Assembly: GCA_019648995.1 (NCBI GenBank)
Contig: BLXT01000621.1
Location: 612,546-634,879 of the forward strand
DNA from: Plakobranchus ocellatus
Lineage: Eukaryota; Mollusca; Gastropoda; Plakobranchidae
Direction: 5' to 3'
Length of the DNA: 22,334 nt
Shown here: piece by piece, positions 13,280 through 19,785 of the stretch
Layout of the letters: each line of letters opens with the position of its first letter
How positions within the stretch are numbered: the stretch's first letter is position 1
Notes under the pieces: model-generated
What the model was told of the DNA's origin: nothing
Seen by the model: the letters and a program-made list of their open reading frames with translations, nothing else
The model's database searches: none
Position numbers and translations under genes: made by a program

Positions 13280-15934
13280 GACTTGGGAATGACCTAATGA
13301 AATACTTAAACAAAATAGTTGCAAACGGTTGAAAATCTAAGTTCTTTTGCACACTAAAAATGGTAGTCGATTTTAGAGATATGGAAAGAAATATTTCATC
13401 AATATCTACGGTACCATTACTTTCATCTATTTTGCTTTATAAATGTACCTCTGTTAAGCAAATGATGACAAACAATCATTTAATACAGAGAAGTCTATAT
13501 TGGACTAAATAATTTGTATTTTTCAAAATGTAAAATTGTGAGTTATAATTTTTGAAATATATGTGATGCAAACTAAATTGGAGGTTTCCAATTTAAGGAT
13601 AATACAACACCTTTTGCTCTCTTTTCACAACAAGGCTAAATCTTAGCACTTTACCTTGAACTTGAGTGTTAAGAAAAAAAATCACATGAAGAGTTAAAAA
13701 ATCCTATGGTCTAGATGGTGCATACGTCAATCATACTCTGCTCTCCAAAACCAAAAAAAAAAATCATGAGATTTTTTTCCCCTTCAATCCAATGCAAATT
13801 TTAAGAGAAAATCTTCAACCAAAATAAAAAGTGTACTGGAGAAATTTTTGTTTGCCCATTTCAAAGTCAATAACATTTTCTGATTTTTTTTTTTTTTTTT
13901 AAATTGACCCTTACCCAAAAAAGGAAAAATGACATTTCACAAGCAAAAAAAAAAAAAAAGGGAGAGAGATTTTGATAAGCAATGACAATTAGACACAATA
14001 CTACTTACGCTGTATCGTCAAAGCCACTGAGAAAAAGGGAACCAACTTTGCACGAACGATGAATCTCAAAACACAGGCCGAGTGAGACCTCATCTATAAG
14101 TTCCTCTATCACAGTGTCTAACACAGCCTGGTTAACAAAACAAAAGTACATTAAATTTCAGACAAACTCGAGAGAAAAAAAGCCCTGGTCACATTTGTGA
14201 GTGAACAAAAAATCAAACAAAAAATTGCTCTTCCTCACAATATGGCTAAAACTGTACAGCTGCCTACTAGAGCAATAATTAACATAAAATGTTTACACCT
14301 CTCTTTGTTCTCTAACCAACTTATATCTTAGTGGCATTGCATGTAAGTGTTGGTTAGAGCTGAAATAGATATACTTTGCTACAGAGAACAAAGAGAGGCG
14401 GTTATCAGGCTGTGTAAGTTATCTTGCTTGTTGGCAGCAGTGTCATTGTCAACCATGTTCGAACTGTACAACAGTATTTTCAGCTCATCAATGCACATCA
14501 TCTGTTGTAAAAACACGTCCAAGTTCATTTTTAAAAAGATTGTTAACATGTAGACACCCTTAATTTTTAAACTTTTAGATTAATATAGATCCATGCCTTC
14601 TGGTATCATATAATTTCCAACATCTTCACCCGCCCATCAGACTATGGACTTAGGTATAAAATGAGAACTAACCTTTTCTATCACAAAGAAAAGTAAGATA
14701 AAACTAACAAAAGAAAAAGTAGTTTAATGAGCTAAAGAAGAAAAAAGGTTTTAAGGAATCATGGTGAAATATTACCAACTTTCCCCTCCATATTATAAAT
14801 ATTGGGCAAAACTTTGAAATATGCACACAAGAAAAGAAATATCTATGAACGCTAGATTGTTTACAAACTTGTCATATGATACATACAGTATAACTTGTCA
14901 TATGATACATACAGTATAATCTATAAAAAAGTAAAGATTGCATTATAAACATTGGGCAAAACTTTGAAACATGCGCAGGCGAATAAGAAATATCTATGAA
15001 TGTTACAGTGCTTACAAACTTGCTATATACTATGACAGTATAATCTTTTAAGTAAAGATTGCATTATAAACATTGGGCAAAACTTTGAAACTTGCGCAGG
15101 CGAATAAGAAATATCTATGAATGTTAGAGTGCTTACAAACTTGTTATATATTATGACGGTATAACCTTTTAAGTAAAGATTGCATTATTAACATTGGGCA
15201 AAACTTTGAAATATGCATACAAGAAAAGAAATATCTATGGATGCTTGAATGCTAACAAACATTTCATATGACAGTGTAGCCTTTAAAAAAGTAAAGATAG
15301 TTCCATGCTTGGTCAAAGAATCAGTGAACCAAAAGTGGCTCCCTGATTGTTTTTGGCATACCGCATTGTAAGATAGTTTATCATTGAGTTCCTTACTGCC
15401 TTTATTTTTTTGATCCTAAAAGACCTAGCTGCCCATTTAGAACGGGGGGGGGGGGGGGGGGGGNGGGCACAATAAAAAATTCTCTTGACAAGGACTGGGA
15501 TTCAAACCTTGGACCTCTCATGTGGTAGCCAACTGCCCTACACGATGAGCCACTGCTCCACTCAATATAATTATTAAATCAAGGGGCACATTTTCTTTGC
15601 ATCTGCATAAGTTTTCAAAAAAATTCTAAATATCCTAGTCAAAGAATTCTTAAAATAATAAATACCATGTGATACAAATGTGGTGATTCGCAATTTTTCA
15701 TGGCTAAAATCTTTCCCAATCTTTTGAAGAGTCTTGCAGTGCTTGTTTTCATGTTATGGTTGAAGCTCTCTGAGAAGCATTTAAATCCAATTTTGCTATG
15801 GCCAATTTATTTTTTCTGCAAAAAGTCTTATTTATAGTGAGTCACTACATATCTACTTTGAGCTCATGAATCATTTATATGCTGACCTTCTGATCAGGGT
15901 CCAGGTTACTCTGAGCAACGTCAGCCTCCACCAT
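3077..15934 (-). CDS. ATXN7L3: ATXN7L3 / Sgf11 orthologue, SAGA deubiquitinase-module adaptor (12 coding exons)
   Basis: Seen: twelve minus-strand exons (15887-15934, 14009-14127, 13038-13057, 12354-12522, 11981-12072, 11518-11589, 9653-9736, 8406-8431, 6469-6512, 5953-6021, 4802-4938, 3077-3321) join in phase into 374 codons plus stop, all with GT-AG introns. Residues 17-55 form the N-terminal helix that in the family binds ENY2 and the USP22-type protease. Residues 86-105 are an Sgf11 C2HC finger (C86, C89, H101, C105). Residues 212-232 are an SCA7 zinc-binding domain (C212-x10-C223-x5-C229-x2-H232). An acidic then basic linker lies between them, and the tail is Ser/Lys-rich. Known: ATXN7L3 docks USP22 in the nuclear SAGA complex and activates removal of ubiquitin from histone H2B. 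Recalled human ATXN7L3 is about 350 residues and matches in order, including RFAPHLEKC and HTDEQRR-type blocks. The start has A at -3, G at +4 and an in-frame stop four codons upstream. The gene looks intact. Confidence 0.95.
3322..4801 (-). other. ATXN7L3 intron 11
   Basis: This intron is 1480 bp, from donor gtaaga to acceptor tcttcag. It holds A/T homopolymers (a long A run near 3407-3426), a short TG/TA microsatellite near 3745-3775 and no recognised gene. Several open frames here lack any family resemblance. Confidence 0.75.
4802..4938 (-). CDS. ATXN7L3: ATXN7L3 coding exon 11
   Basis: This exon completes Ser248 and encodes residues 249-293. It includes [19 protein letters not shown] and [14 protein letters not shown]. 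These align with human DNDSFDMTDSQALISRLQWD and the following SSDLSPSDSGSS. The acidic stretch followed by the LQW motif is a conserved block of ATXN7L3 whose role I cannot state from sequence. The acceptor is tcctctcag and the donor AACA|gtaaga. Confidence 0.95.
4939..5952 (-). other. ATXN7L3 intron 10
   Basis: This intron is 1014 bp, from donor gtacgt to acceptor tctcag. It contains A-rich homopolymers and nothing else that I recognise. Confidence 0.75.
5953..6021 (-). CDS. ATXN7L3: ATXN7L3 coding exon 10 (SCA7 domain, second half)
   Basis: This exon completes Arg225 and encodes residues 226-247, [20 protein letters not shown] and RQ. It supplies C229 and H232, so the signature C-x10-C-x5-C-x2-H is complete. 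Human has LRCPQHTDEQRRTVRIYFLG here. In ataxin-7 relatives the SCA7 domain is linked to nucleosome binding. The acceptor is catcttgatag and the donor CAAAG|gtacgt. Confidence 0.96.
6022..6468 (-). other. ATXN7L3 intron 9
   Basis: This 447-bp intron runs from donor gttagt to acceptor ttgatag and splits the SCA7 zinc-binding domain between its second and third ligands. I see no repeat or RNA gene in it. Confidence 0.75.
6469..6512 (-). CDS. ATXN7L3: ATXN7L3 coding exon 9 (SCA7 domain, first half)
   Basis: This 44-bp exon encodes residues 211-224 and two bases of codon 225: [15 protein letters not shown]. Human ATXN7L3 has [15 protein letters not shown] at this point. It supplies C212 and C223 of the SCA7 zinc site. 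The acceptor is a long T tract ending in cag and the donor is ACAAG|gttagt. Confidence 0.96.
6513..8405 (-). other. ATXN7L3 intron 8
   Basis: This is the largest intron, 1893 bp, from donor gtgagt to a T-rich acceptor. It is very AT-rich. The only structure noted is a perfect 12-bp inverted repeat at 7774-7785 and 7809-7820. No coding similarity was recognised. Confidence 0.75.
7774..7820. repeat. 12-bp perfect inverted repeat in intron 8
   Basis: TTGTGTATGTCA at 7774-7785 and its exact reverse complement at 7809-7820 are separated by 23 bp and could form a short hairpin. It may be a remnant of a small inverted-repeat element. No flanking duplication was seen. Confidence 0.5.
8406..8431 (-). 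CDS. ATXN7L3: ATXN7L3 coding exon 8 (26-bp micro-exon)
   Basis: This 26-bp exon completes Glu202 and encodes ERKALLLT (residues 203-210), aligning with human PEELRSLLTT just before the first SCA7 cysteine. It has the acceptor cattccag and a consensus donor ACT|gtgagt. The exon is needed to keep exons 7 and 9 in register. Eleven bases upstream of it, on the coding strand, begins a three-copy 85-bp tandem repeat. Confidence 0.9.
8432..9652 (-). other. ATXN7L3 intron 7
   Basis: This intron is 1221 bp, from donor gtaggt to acceptor cattccag. The third nearest the acceptor contains the 85-bp tandem repeat. The rest is unremarkable AT-rich DNA. Confidence 0.75.
8443..8694. repeat. 85-bp tandem repeat, three copies, beside micro-exon 8
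   Basis: Units begin with ACAAATAACTTTTAGAATAT at 8443, 8528 and 8613. They are nearly identical; the visible differences are single substitutions and a one-base deletion in the third. The array starts 11 bp upstream of the exon 8 acceptor on the coding strand, so the likely branch-point region falls inside the nearest copy. Confidence 0.93.
9653..9736 (-). CDS. ATXN7L3: ATXN7L3 coding exon 7 (variable linker)
   Basis: This exon completes Gly174 and encodes residues 175-201. The first two thirds are Ala/Glu/Ser-rich and lineage-specific. It ends in NYERMTL, which corresponds to the human SYETLGPEE region leading into the SCA7 domain. The acceptor is gttgacag and the donor CTGG|gtaggt. The phases on both sides agree with exons 6 and 8. 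Confidence 0.88.
9737..11517 (-). other. ATXN7L3 intron 6
   Basis: This 1781-bp intron runs from donor gtgagt to acceptor gttgacag. About half of it is the piggyBac-like element at 10338-11221. The rest is AT-rich with T homopolymers. Confidence 0.75.
10338..11221. mobile_element. piggyBac-like element in intron 6 (non-autonomous, about 876 bp plus TTAA sites)
   Basis: Both ends carry TTAA, the target-site duplication typical of the piggyBac superfamily. The left end reads TTAACTCATTTGCGAC and the right end, reverse-complemented, TTAACTCACTTGCGAC, one mismatch in 16. The right subterminal part is GC-rich and includes an inverted pair GCGGTTATTA/TAATAACCGC around 11112-11155. The interior is too short for a transposase of the usual size (roughly 550-600 residues) and I recognise no transposase domain. 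It is therefore a deletion derivative or MITE. Confidence 0.72.
11518..11589 (-). CDS. ATXN7L3: ATXN7L3 coding exon 6 (basic linker)
   Basis: This exon completes Val150 and encodes residues 151-173, [16 protein letters not shown] and LAKLRNG. It aligns with the human basic stretch KRKSDKNPNSPRR. The cluster of Lys and Arg could serve nuclear import or nucleic-acid contact, which is inference. The acceptor is ttttgtcag and the donor GGAG|gtgagt. Confidence 0.92.
11590..11980 (-). other. ATXN7L3 intron 5
   Basis: This 391-bp intron runs from a weak donor, gttaga, to acceptor ttttgtcag. I see no repeat or coding signal in it. Confidence 0.75.
11981..12072 (-). CDS. ATXN7L3: ATXN7L3 coding exon 5 (acidic linker)
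   Basis: This exon completes Arg119 and encodes residues 120-149. It includes the acidic block [19 protein letters not shown], which aligns with human DQEDNDDINDNDWSYGSEKK. The acceptor is atctctag and the donor CGAG|gttaga is weaker than its neighbours. This is the flexible linker after the zinc finger, with no catalytic residues expected. Confidence 0.93.
12354..12522 (-). CDS. ATXN7L3: ATXN7L3 coding exon 4 (Sgf11 C2HC zinc finger)
   Basis: This exon encodes residues 64-118. It carries [12 protein letters not shown] (human IVDQPGLDIFGQ) and the Sgf11 finger C86-x2-C89-x11-H101-x3-C105 inside [20 protein letters not shown], followed by [13 protein letters not shown], which is nearly identical to human. 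In the family this finger sits against the catalytic lobe of USP22/Ubp8 and contacts nucleosomal DNA and the histone acidic patch. The acceptor used is catcctcag. A second AG 12 bp into the exon, at ttgacag, would break the frame. Confidence 0.97.
12523..13037 (-). other. ATXN7L3 intron 3
   Basis: This 515-bp intron runs from donor gtgagt to acceptor catcctcag. It is AT-rich, with open frames on both strands that match nothing I know. Confidence 0.75.
13038..13057 (-). CDS. ATXN7L3: ATXN7L3 coding exon 3 (20-bp micro-exon)
   Basis: This 20-bp exon completes codon 56, encodes ASDTEY (residues 57-62) and gives the first base of codon 63. It is flanked by tttccag and a near-consensus gtgagt donor. 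Without it exons 2 and 4 do not join in frame, which is the main evidence that it is real. It fills the short linker between the N-terminal helix and the zinc finger, where human ATXN7L3 has a slightly longer stretch. Confidence 0.85.
13058..14008 (-). other. ATXN7L3 intron 2
   Basis: This 951-bp intron runs from donor gtaagt to acceptor tttccag. It contains a 68-bp (AT)n microsatellite and several A/T homopolymers. Confidence 0.75.
13210..13277. repeat. (AT)n microsatellite
   Basis: This is about 68 bp of uninterrupted AT dinucleotides in intron 2, likely to vary in length between individuals. Confidence 0.98.
14009..14127 (-). CDS. ATXN7L3: ATXN7L3 coding exon 2 (N-terminal Sgf11 helix)
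   Basis: This exon encodes residues 17-55 and two bases of codon 56. It contains [20 protein letters not shown], which matches the long N-terminal helix of human ATXN7L3 ([20 protein letters not shown] and following). In known DUB-module structures of the family this helix threads between the ENY2/Sus1 subunit and the ubiquitin protease. The acceptor is gttaaccag and the donor ACAGC|gtaagt. Confidence 0.95.
14298..14398. repeat. Fold-back with perfect 16-bp arms in intron 1
   Basis: CCTCTCTTTGTTCTCT at 14298-14313 has its exact reverse complement at 14383-14398. A second inner pair, CTCTAACCAAC (about 14310-14320) and GTTGGTTAGAG (about 14349-14359), overlaps the left arm, so two alternative hairpins are possible. 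It could be a degraded miniature transposon. No target duplication was identified. Confidence 0.75.
14558..14790. other. Intron 1 segment between fold-back and tandem repeat
   Basis: This is AT-rich sequence with no gene, RNA or repeat that I recognise. Confidence 0.5.
14791..15300. repeat. 121-bp tandem repeat, four copies, intron 1
   Basis: Copies start at 14791, 14941, 15062 and 15183 and share ATTGGGCAAAACTTTGAAA near the front and AAGTAAAGAT near the end. The spacing between copies 2, 3 and 4 is 121 bp. The first copy is longer because it holds an internal 26-bp duplication (14867-14892 and 14893-14918). Copies differ at several positions, so this array is older than the 85-bp one. Confidence 0.93.
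14867..14918. repeat. 26-bp direct duplication inside the first 121-bp copy
   Basis: Two exact adjacent copies begin ACTTGTCATATGATACATAC and end AGTATA. The duplication is present only in the first copy of the larger array, so it arose after that array formed or was lost elsewhere. Confidence 0.95.
15444..15467. repeat. Poly-G run with one undetermined base
   Basis: A run of about 23 G residues is interrupted by a single N at 15464. The length and the N both suggest unreliable sequencing through a homopolymer. Confidence 0.95.
15478..15560 (-). repeat. tRNA-derived SINE head
   Basis: On the minus strand the block reads GGAGCAGTGGCTCATCGTGT, then a GGGCAGTTGGCTACCACATG section, and then GGTTTGAATCCC. 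The TGGCTCA portion resembles a pol III A box, and GGTTTGAATCC differs from the B-box consensus at one base. The layout follows a tRNA cloverleaf, but the arms do not pair well enough to call a functional tRNA. It lies beside the poly-C tract (poly-G on plus), which may belong to the element. The family is unassigned. Confidence 0.6.
15887..15934 (-). CDS. ATXN7L3: ATXN7L3 coding exon 1 (start codon)
   Basis: This exon encodes residues 1-16, [16 protein letters not shown]. The ATG occupies 15932-15934 in a good context (ACAATGG), and an in-frame TAA four codons upstream closes the frame, which supports this start. The donor is AAG|gtcagc, in phase 0. The short N-terminus is poorly conserved in this family, so the call rests on the frame continuing into exon 2. 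Confidence 0.82.
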
Positions 15935-15972
15935 TGTAGTTGTTTACAAATATGTACACCTCTTGATGCTAC
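15935..15972 (-). other. 5' UTR part of the first coding exon, with upstream splice acceptor
   Basis: Reading on the minus strand, a long pyrimidine tract ending in tctttccag abuts position 15972. The exon therefore starts 38 bp before the ATG and must be joined to at least one non-coding exon further right. That exon, and the promoter, could not be identified. Candidate minus-strand donors exist near 19968 and 21924, but nothing in the sequence decides between them. Confidence 0.75.
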
Positions 15973-16384
15973 CTGGAAAGATAAAAAAAGAGGGGGAGAG
16001 AAAAGAAAAGCAAGGTCAAATAAGCTTTAAATGTTGCATTGCAGTCAGTAATTTGATATTTGAGCAGTTGGCAAAAGGTCGATCCAAAATTGTGTAACTT
16101 TTTTTAGTGTGCTGTAAAAAAAAATTTCCAATTACTACATTACAAAGTGGAAAAGATCAACTGAGTATAAGTGTGGTATAAATCATATCAATTTAGATAT
16201 TAACAGTAGCCTCATGTAAAAAATATTAATTTGTGTCTCTTTACTTCCTTGTGAGTTAGCTTAAAGTGTTGATGTATGACCACTTTTGAATGATCTTGTC
16301 ATCATCATAATGTTAGACAGTGGTTTGTTAAAACACAGCAAGGATGCATCCAAAACTGATGTAGATCTATAAATGAAAACATAT
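15973..16384. other. Region upstream of coding exon 1, presumed 5' UTR intron
   Basis: This contains the polypyrimidine tract of the acceptor at its left edge and otherwise AT-rich DNA with no recognised feature. It should be intronic if the acceptor at 15973 is used. Confidence 0.5.
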
Positions 16385-17542
16385 TTAACCCTTTAAGGTT
16401 TATAATAATATGGCAGCCATTTTGTTTCTAGGGTTCAGCGTTCTGCCAACAAGTGATCCCTGGTTTGTTTACATTATTTTGGGTTTTGGGGAGTCTACGT
16501 TGGATGCCTCGGGAAAAGGCCAATAAAATCATTGTTTTTGCTTCATTTCCTTTGAAATTTTCAAGGATGAATCTAAAATGAATGTTCTTTGTATGTAATT
16601 TGTTGAATTAAATTTGAAAAATATATTTTGTGCGTTTTTCTATTGATATATTCCATTTTAATGTGAAGAAACAGTAGTGTGTTTGAAGCCGAGTTATTGA
16701 ATATTACTGAAAATCAAAAGAAATGAGAAACACAAAATCATACTGAGGTTTAGTCCAGATTTTATCTTTAGCGAACAAAAATCTACAAAAACTATTCCAT
16801 ATTAGCTCTAGAATCAAGCCCGAGACGAGACAATTTCCGTCATAAGTTAGTATTGTCCTCATTATCTGCATTGAAGATCTAAGTCTACATTTAGGTCTAG
16901 GTATACATTAGATCGATGTTAAAATTCTAGATAATCAGTTCAATCAACCATGCCGTTCTCTGCTTTGTCACATGTCTGTCTGTTTTGATTTACCAACCGC
17001 TAGAGTAGAATCAAGACCTTAGATCTAGATCTAGAATCTAGTTTCTGCAAAATTACTTCTTCCTCGTCGTTGATGTTCAGGTCAACTTCTGACTAAAAGG
17101 CAAACTCAGTGTCGCTATTCTGATCTTCCATGATGAAAAGATAATATTTATTAATTATGGTAAGTTCAAATAAAAGATTTCGTTCAAACGATGAATGTAA
17201 AAGGAATGCGGAGTACGATGTAGAGGGACAGGCGGTAACGAGTGATCTCATGCGAGTGAAAAGCCAAATGTTCTTCCCCTTTTCCCTTCTTTATTCCATG
17301 TTCGATAATGGAGAAACCCCACAAAGCTTGCTTGAACATATCCCAAAATATCTCTAGATGACGTTGACATTTATTTTTAGAACCGAAATTAAACGCGTTT
17401 CCCGTCAAATCTAAAAATAACAGGGGTATGTTCAACTATTTATGCACAGCCGGTTTGGGCCGGCATTGAATGGTATCGAGGCCTTTGGCTTGGGCCGGGA
17501 TAAACCTAAGGCCTTGCCTGTTTTTCGGCCGGGTTGGGCCGG

Positions 17543-19399
17543 TGTTAGGACTAATGTAGTCATGTTTTATGTTAGCTGAGTAGAGTTGAATGTTTGGTGT
17601 GTGTGTTGTGATTGGTAGTTCAGACCTCGTGACAGCACAAGCCGGACGGGACTGCAGATCGGCGGGATTTTGGCTGCAAGAGGAACACTCCTATTTTATC
17701 GCTCTTACTGAGGAGTCATGAAACTATCCTGGTGCAGTTTGTGGCGGATTTGTTGACTGCAGATAGTATATTTTAATCTCCCTACCATGGGACCTGCTGA
17801 ATGATCGCAGAGTAGTGGCGATCTAAGTTTTGTGATATTTCCTGAGGCTGTGTGCCTATGCAGACTGATGTATAAAGTCTATGAATTTATGTGAAACTGG
17901 AATGATGACAAAATTTGAGAACGGTATTGTATTACCTTCATTGTTGAATGGTGACAGTAAGCAGCTAACAATGTTATGGTTGAGTATGGAGTCTCAGTGA
18001 CAGTGTTAAGAACGTAAATACCTGAATCCAGTTGGACTGGTAATTGACGGTGAACTATTAAGTGAACATCTGGAGCCCGGACTTTTATCCCTGTGTAGAT
18101 CATGGACAGTTGAGCGGAATCAAGGTTGTGTCGGAACCGAGGATTTGGACATTTGTTTATTTGGACATCTGAGTACCCTTATTCTACTACAAGTTCAACG
18201 GATATGGATTAAGTTGAGAAGTGTGTGCTTGTGCGAGTGAACATAAATATATATTAATTATATCTACTAATTATATCTAGGATCACTGCTCGGAAGTAAA
18301 GAAGACATCGAACACCAAAAGAACTTGTCCAAAATTGCATTTAACAAACTGACAAACATCTGGAAAAGTGGAAACAAAACAAAACAGAAAACAAAAATCA
18401 AATTGTACAACTCCCTAGTCAAATCAGTGTTACTCTACAACTGTGACACTTGGGCTCTAACCAAAACAGACGAAGACAGACTAGACTCGTTCCATCGAAA
18501 ACAACTAAGAAACACACTTGGAATACGTTACCCTACAATAATATCGAATGCTTCCCTATACAAAAAGTGCAGAGAGGCTCCCCTCTCTATGCAGGTGCTT
18601 GAAGCAAGATGGAGACTTTTTGGGCACGTACTAAGGAGAGACCGAAACATCCCTGCAAATAAAGCAATGCTATTTTATTTTTCGGAGCAAGAGGTAGACC
18701 TCAAACGACTCTCCCAATAACCCTTAACAACGACCTTAAAAAACTTGTCGCCACAAAACTGGAACTTACAACTCAGACAGACCTGGATACTATACGCCTC
18801 ATAGCAGAAGATCGACCAAAATGGAATGCCCTCGTCGCCGAGATAAGGAAAACAGCCGAAGCTGCAAGATCAGATGACCCTGCTAGCGGACGGCTCTAAT
18901 AATAATAATAATAATTATATCTGTAGGGTATATCCATTAATTGTACCTGAAGATTATATCTCTAAGTTAGATCTAAAGATCGTATCTATTAATTTATATC
19001 TATTGGTTGTATCAATCAGTCTATTGATCTATGAGGTAGTATCTTGGAGGAGAGTTCCTCATGAGTGAATTAGCATGTACTAACCTATTTAACGGTATAA
19101 GATTTCGTAACGCAGATTCTGATTATTTTTCTATCGTCGCGCCTGCGTGCGTGGACCTTTGTCTTTGGCTCGCCTCGTATCTTTCTGTCTACTTCTTTGT
19201 GTGACTTCCCTACTTCTCTATATTATTATTATTATTATAATATAAGTTTCCTGTCGCCTATCCCCGGTGTTCTGCCTTTTATTTGGTGTGACCTTCTCGT
19301 GCAGTAGATATAGCTAAGTTGTTGTTGTGAAGTTGCGTGTAACCGTTGATAGACAGTGTTGATCCCTATTATATATTTTAAGGGACCTGCTCCCCAACA
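17543..19399. mobile_element. Solo LTR of an LTR retroelement (fossil), interrupted by a LINE
   Basis: The block begins TGTTAGGAC and ends CTCCCCAACA, the TG...CA form of LTRs with short inverted ends. It is flanked on both sides by GCCGG (17538-17542 and 19400-19404), a 5-bp target duplication. Excluding the LINE, its length is about 1.2 kb. No internal retroelement genes are present, so it reads as a solo LTR left by recombination. The family cannot be assigned. It is older than the LINE that entered it. Confidence 0.6.
18279..18914 (+). mobile_element. 5'-truncated LINE, C-terminal end of reverse transcriptase, (TAA)n tail
   Basis: The plus-strand frame from 18280 contains GSLLGSKEDIEHQKNLSKIA, LYNSLVKSVLLYNCDTWALT and EARWRLFGHVLRRDRN, typical of the region after the catalytic palm in non-LTR reverse transcriptases. 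A frame change occurs near 18680-18690, after which GARGRPQTTLPITLNNDL and AEDRPKWNALVAEI continue to a stop at 18897-18899. Six TAA units follow. An 11-bp TAATTATATCT lies on both sides (18268-18278 and 18912-18922), consistent with a target duplication, though the local sequence is itself repetitive. The clade is not assigned; the (TAA)n tail and tail motif recall I/RTE-like elements. Confidence 0.85.
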
Positions 19400-19426
19400 G
19401 CCGGTATTTAAACGCAAAAGGGTTAA

Positions 19427-19785
19427 GCACTACTTCTTAAGCCATCACATTACATTTTACCAACTCAAGGTTTATGTAGGGATGTTTTGGCAATACTCTA
19501 AATTAGAGTCTAATGCAACACTGGACTGGGCTCAATTCACTTATATTCACATTTGCCTTCAGAATGTCTATTAATCAGTCTTTATAAATCTGATGCTGTA
19601 TGGAATCTATTTAACATTACAGGCCGACTCTCTTTACTTGTAATGCCCTTTAAAAAAAAATACATACTTGCTACTCAGGCATTTAAGTCCAGATATTGGC
19701 CTGGATTTAAAATCTCTCTATATACAACCGGAGAGTTTTCACATCAAGGAACCATTAGATACAGACCTAGACCAATTTTATATTG
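19427..19785. other. Intergenic or intronic DNA, no feature seen
   Basis: Two short plus-strand open frames are present, but neither resembles a known protein. No repeat was recognised. Confidence 0.4.

Larger units (their letters stand above)
14128..15886 (-). other. ATXN7L3 intron 1
   Basis: The donor is gtcagc and the acceptor ttgttaaccag. The intron is 1759 bp and holds the 121-bp tandem repeat, the fold-back near 14298-14398, a poly-G run with one undetermined base, and a minus-strand tRNA-like SINE head. I saw no conserved coding sequence inside it. Confidence 0.8.
16385..19426 (-). mobile_element. piggyBac-like element carrying nested insertions
   Basis: The left end is TTAACCCTTTAAGGTTTATA. 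The right end, reverse-complemented, is TTAACCCTTTTGCGTTTAAA, so TTAA and CCCTTT are shared exactly, 16 of 20 positions overall. Without the LTR inside it the element would be about 1.2 kb, too short to be autonomous. Near the right end, GGGCCGG-type motifs recur (17450-17542), a GC-rich subterminal block. On the minus strand a short frame starts at 17131 (MEDQNSDTEFAF, then a stop, then an acidic stretch with NDEEEV). This could be the eroded acidic N-terminus of a transposase, but that is inference. Confidence 0.5.

Noticed and set aside
15478-15560. Functional tRNA gene
   Set aside because: The head resembles a tRNA, but the stems pair poorly and no terminator context is clear, so a SINE is more likely.
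17157-17435. Overlapping open frames on both strands
   Set aside because: They lie inside the piggyBac-like element's leader region and lack recognisable domains.
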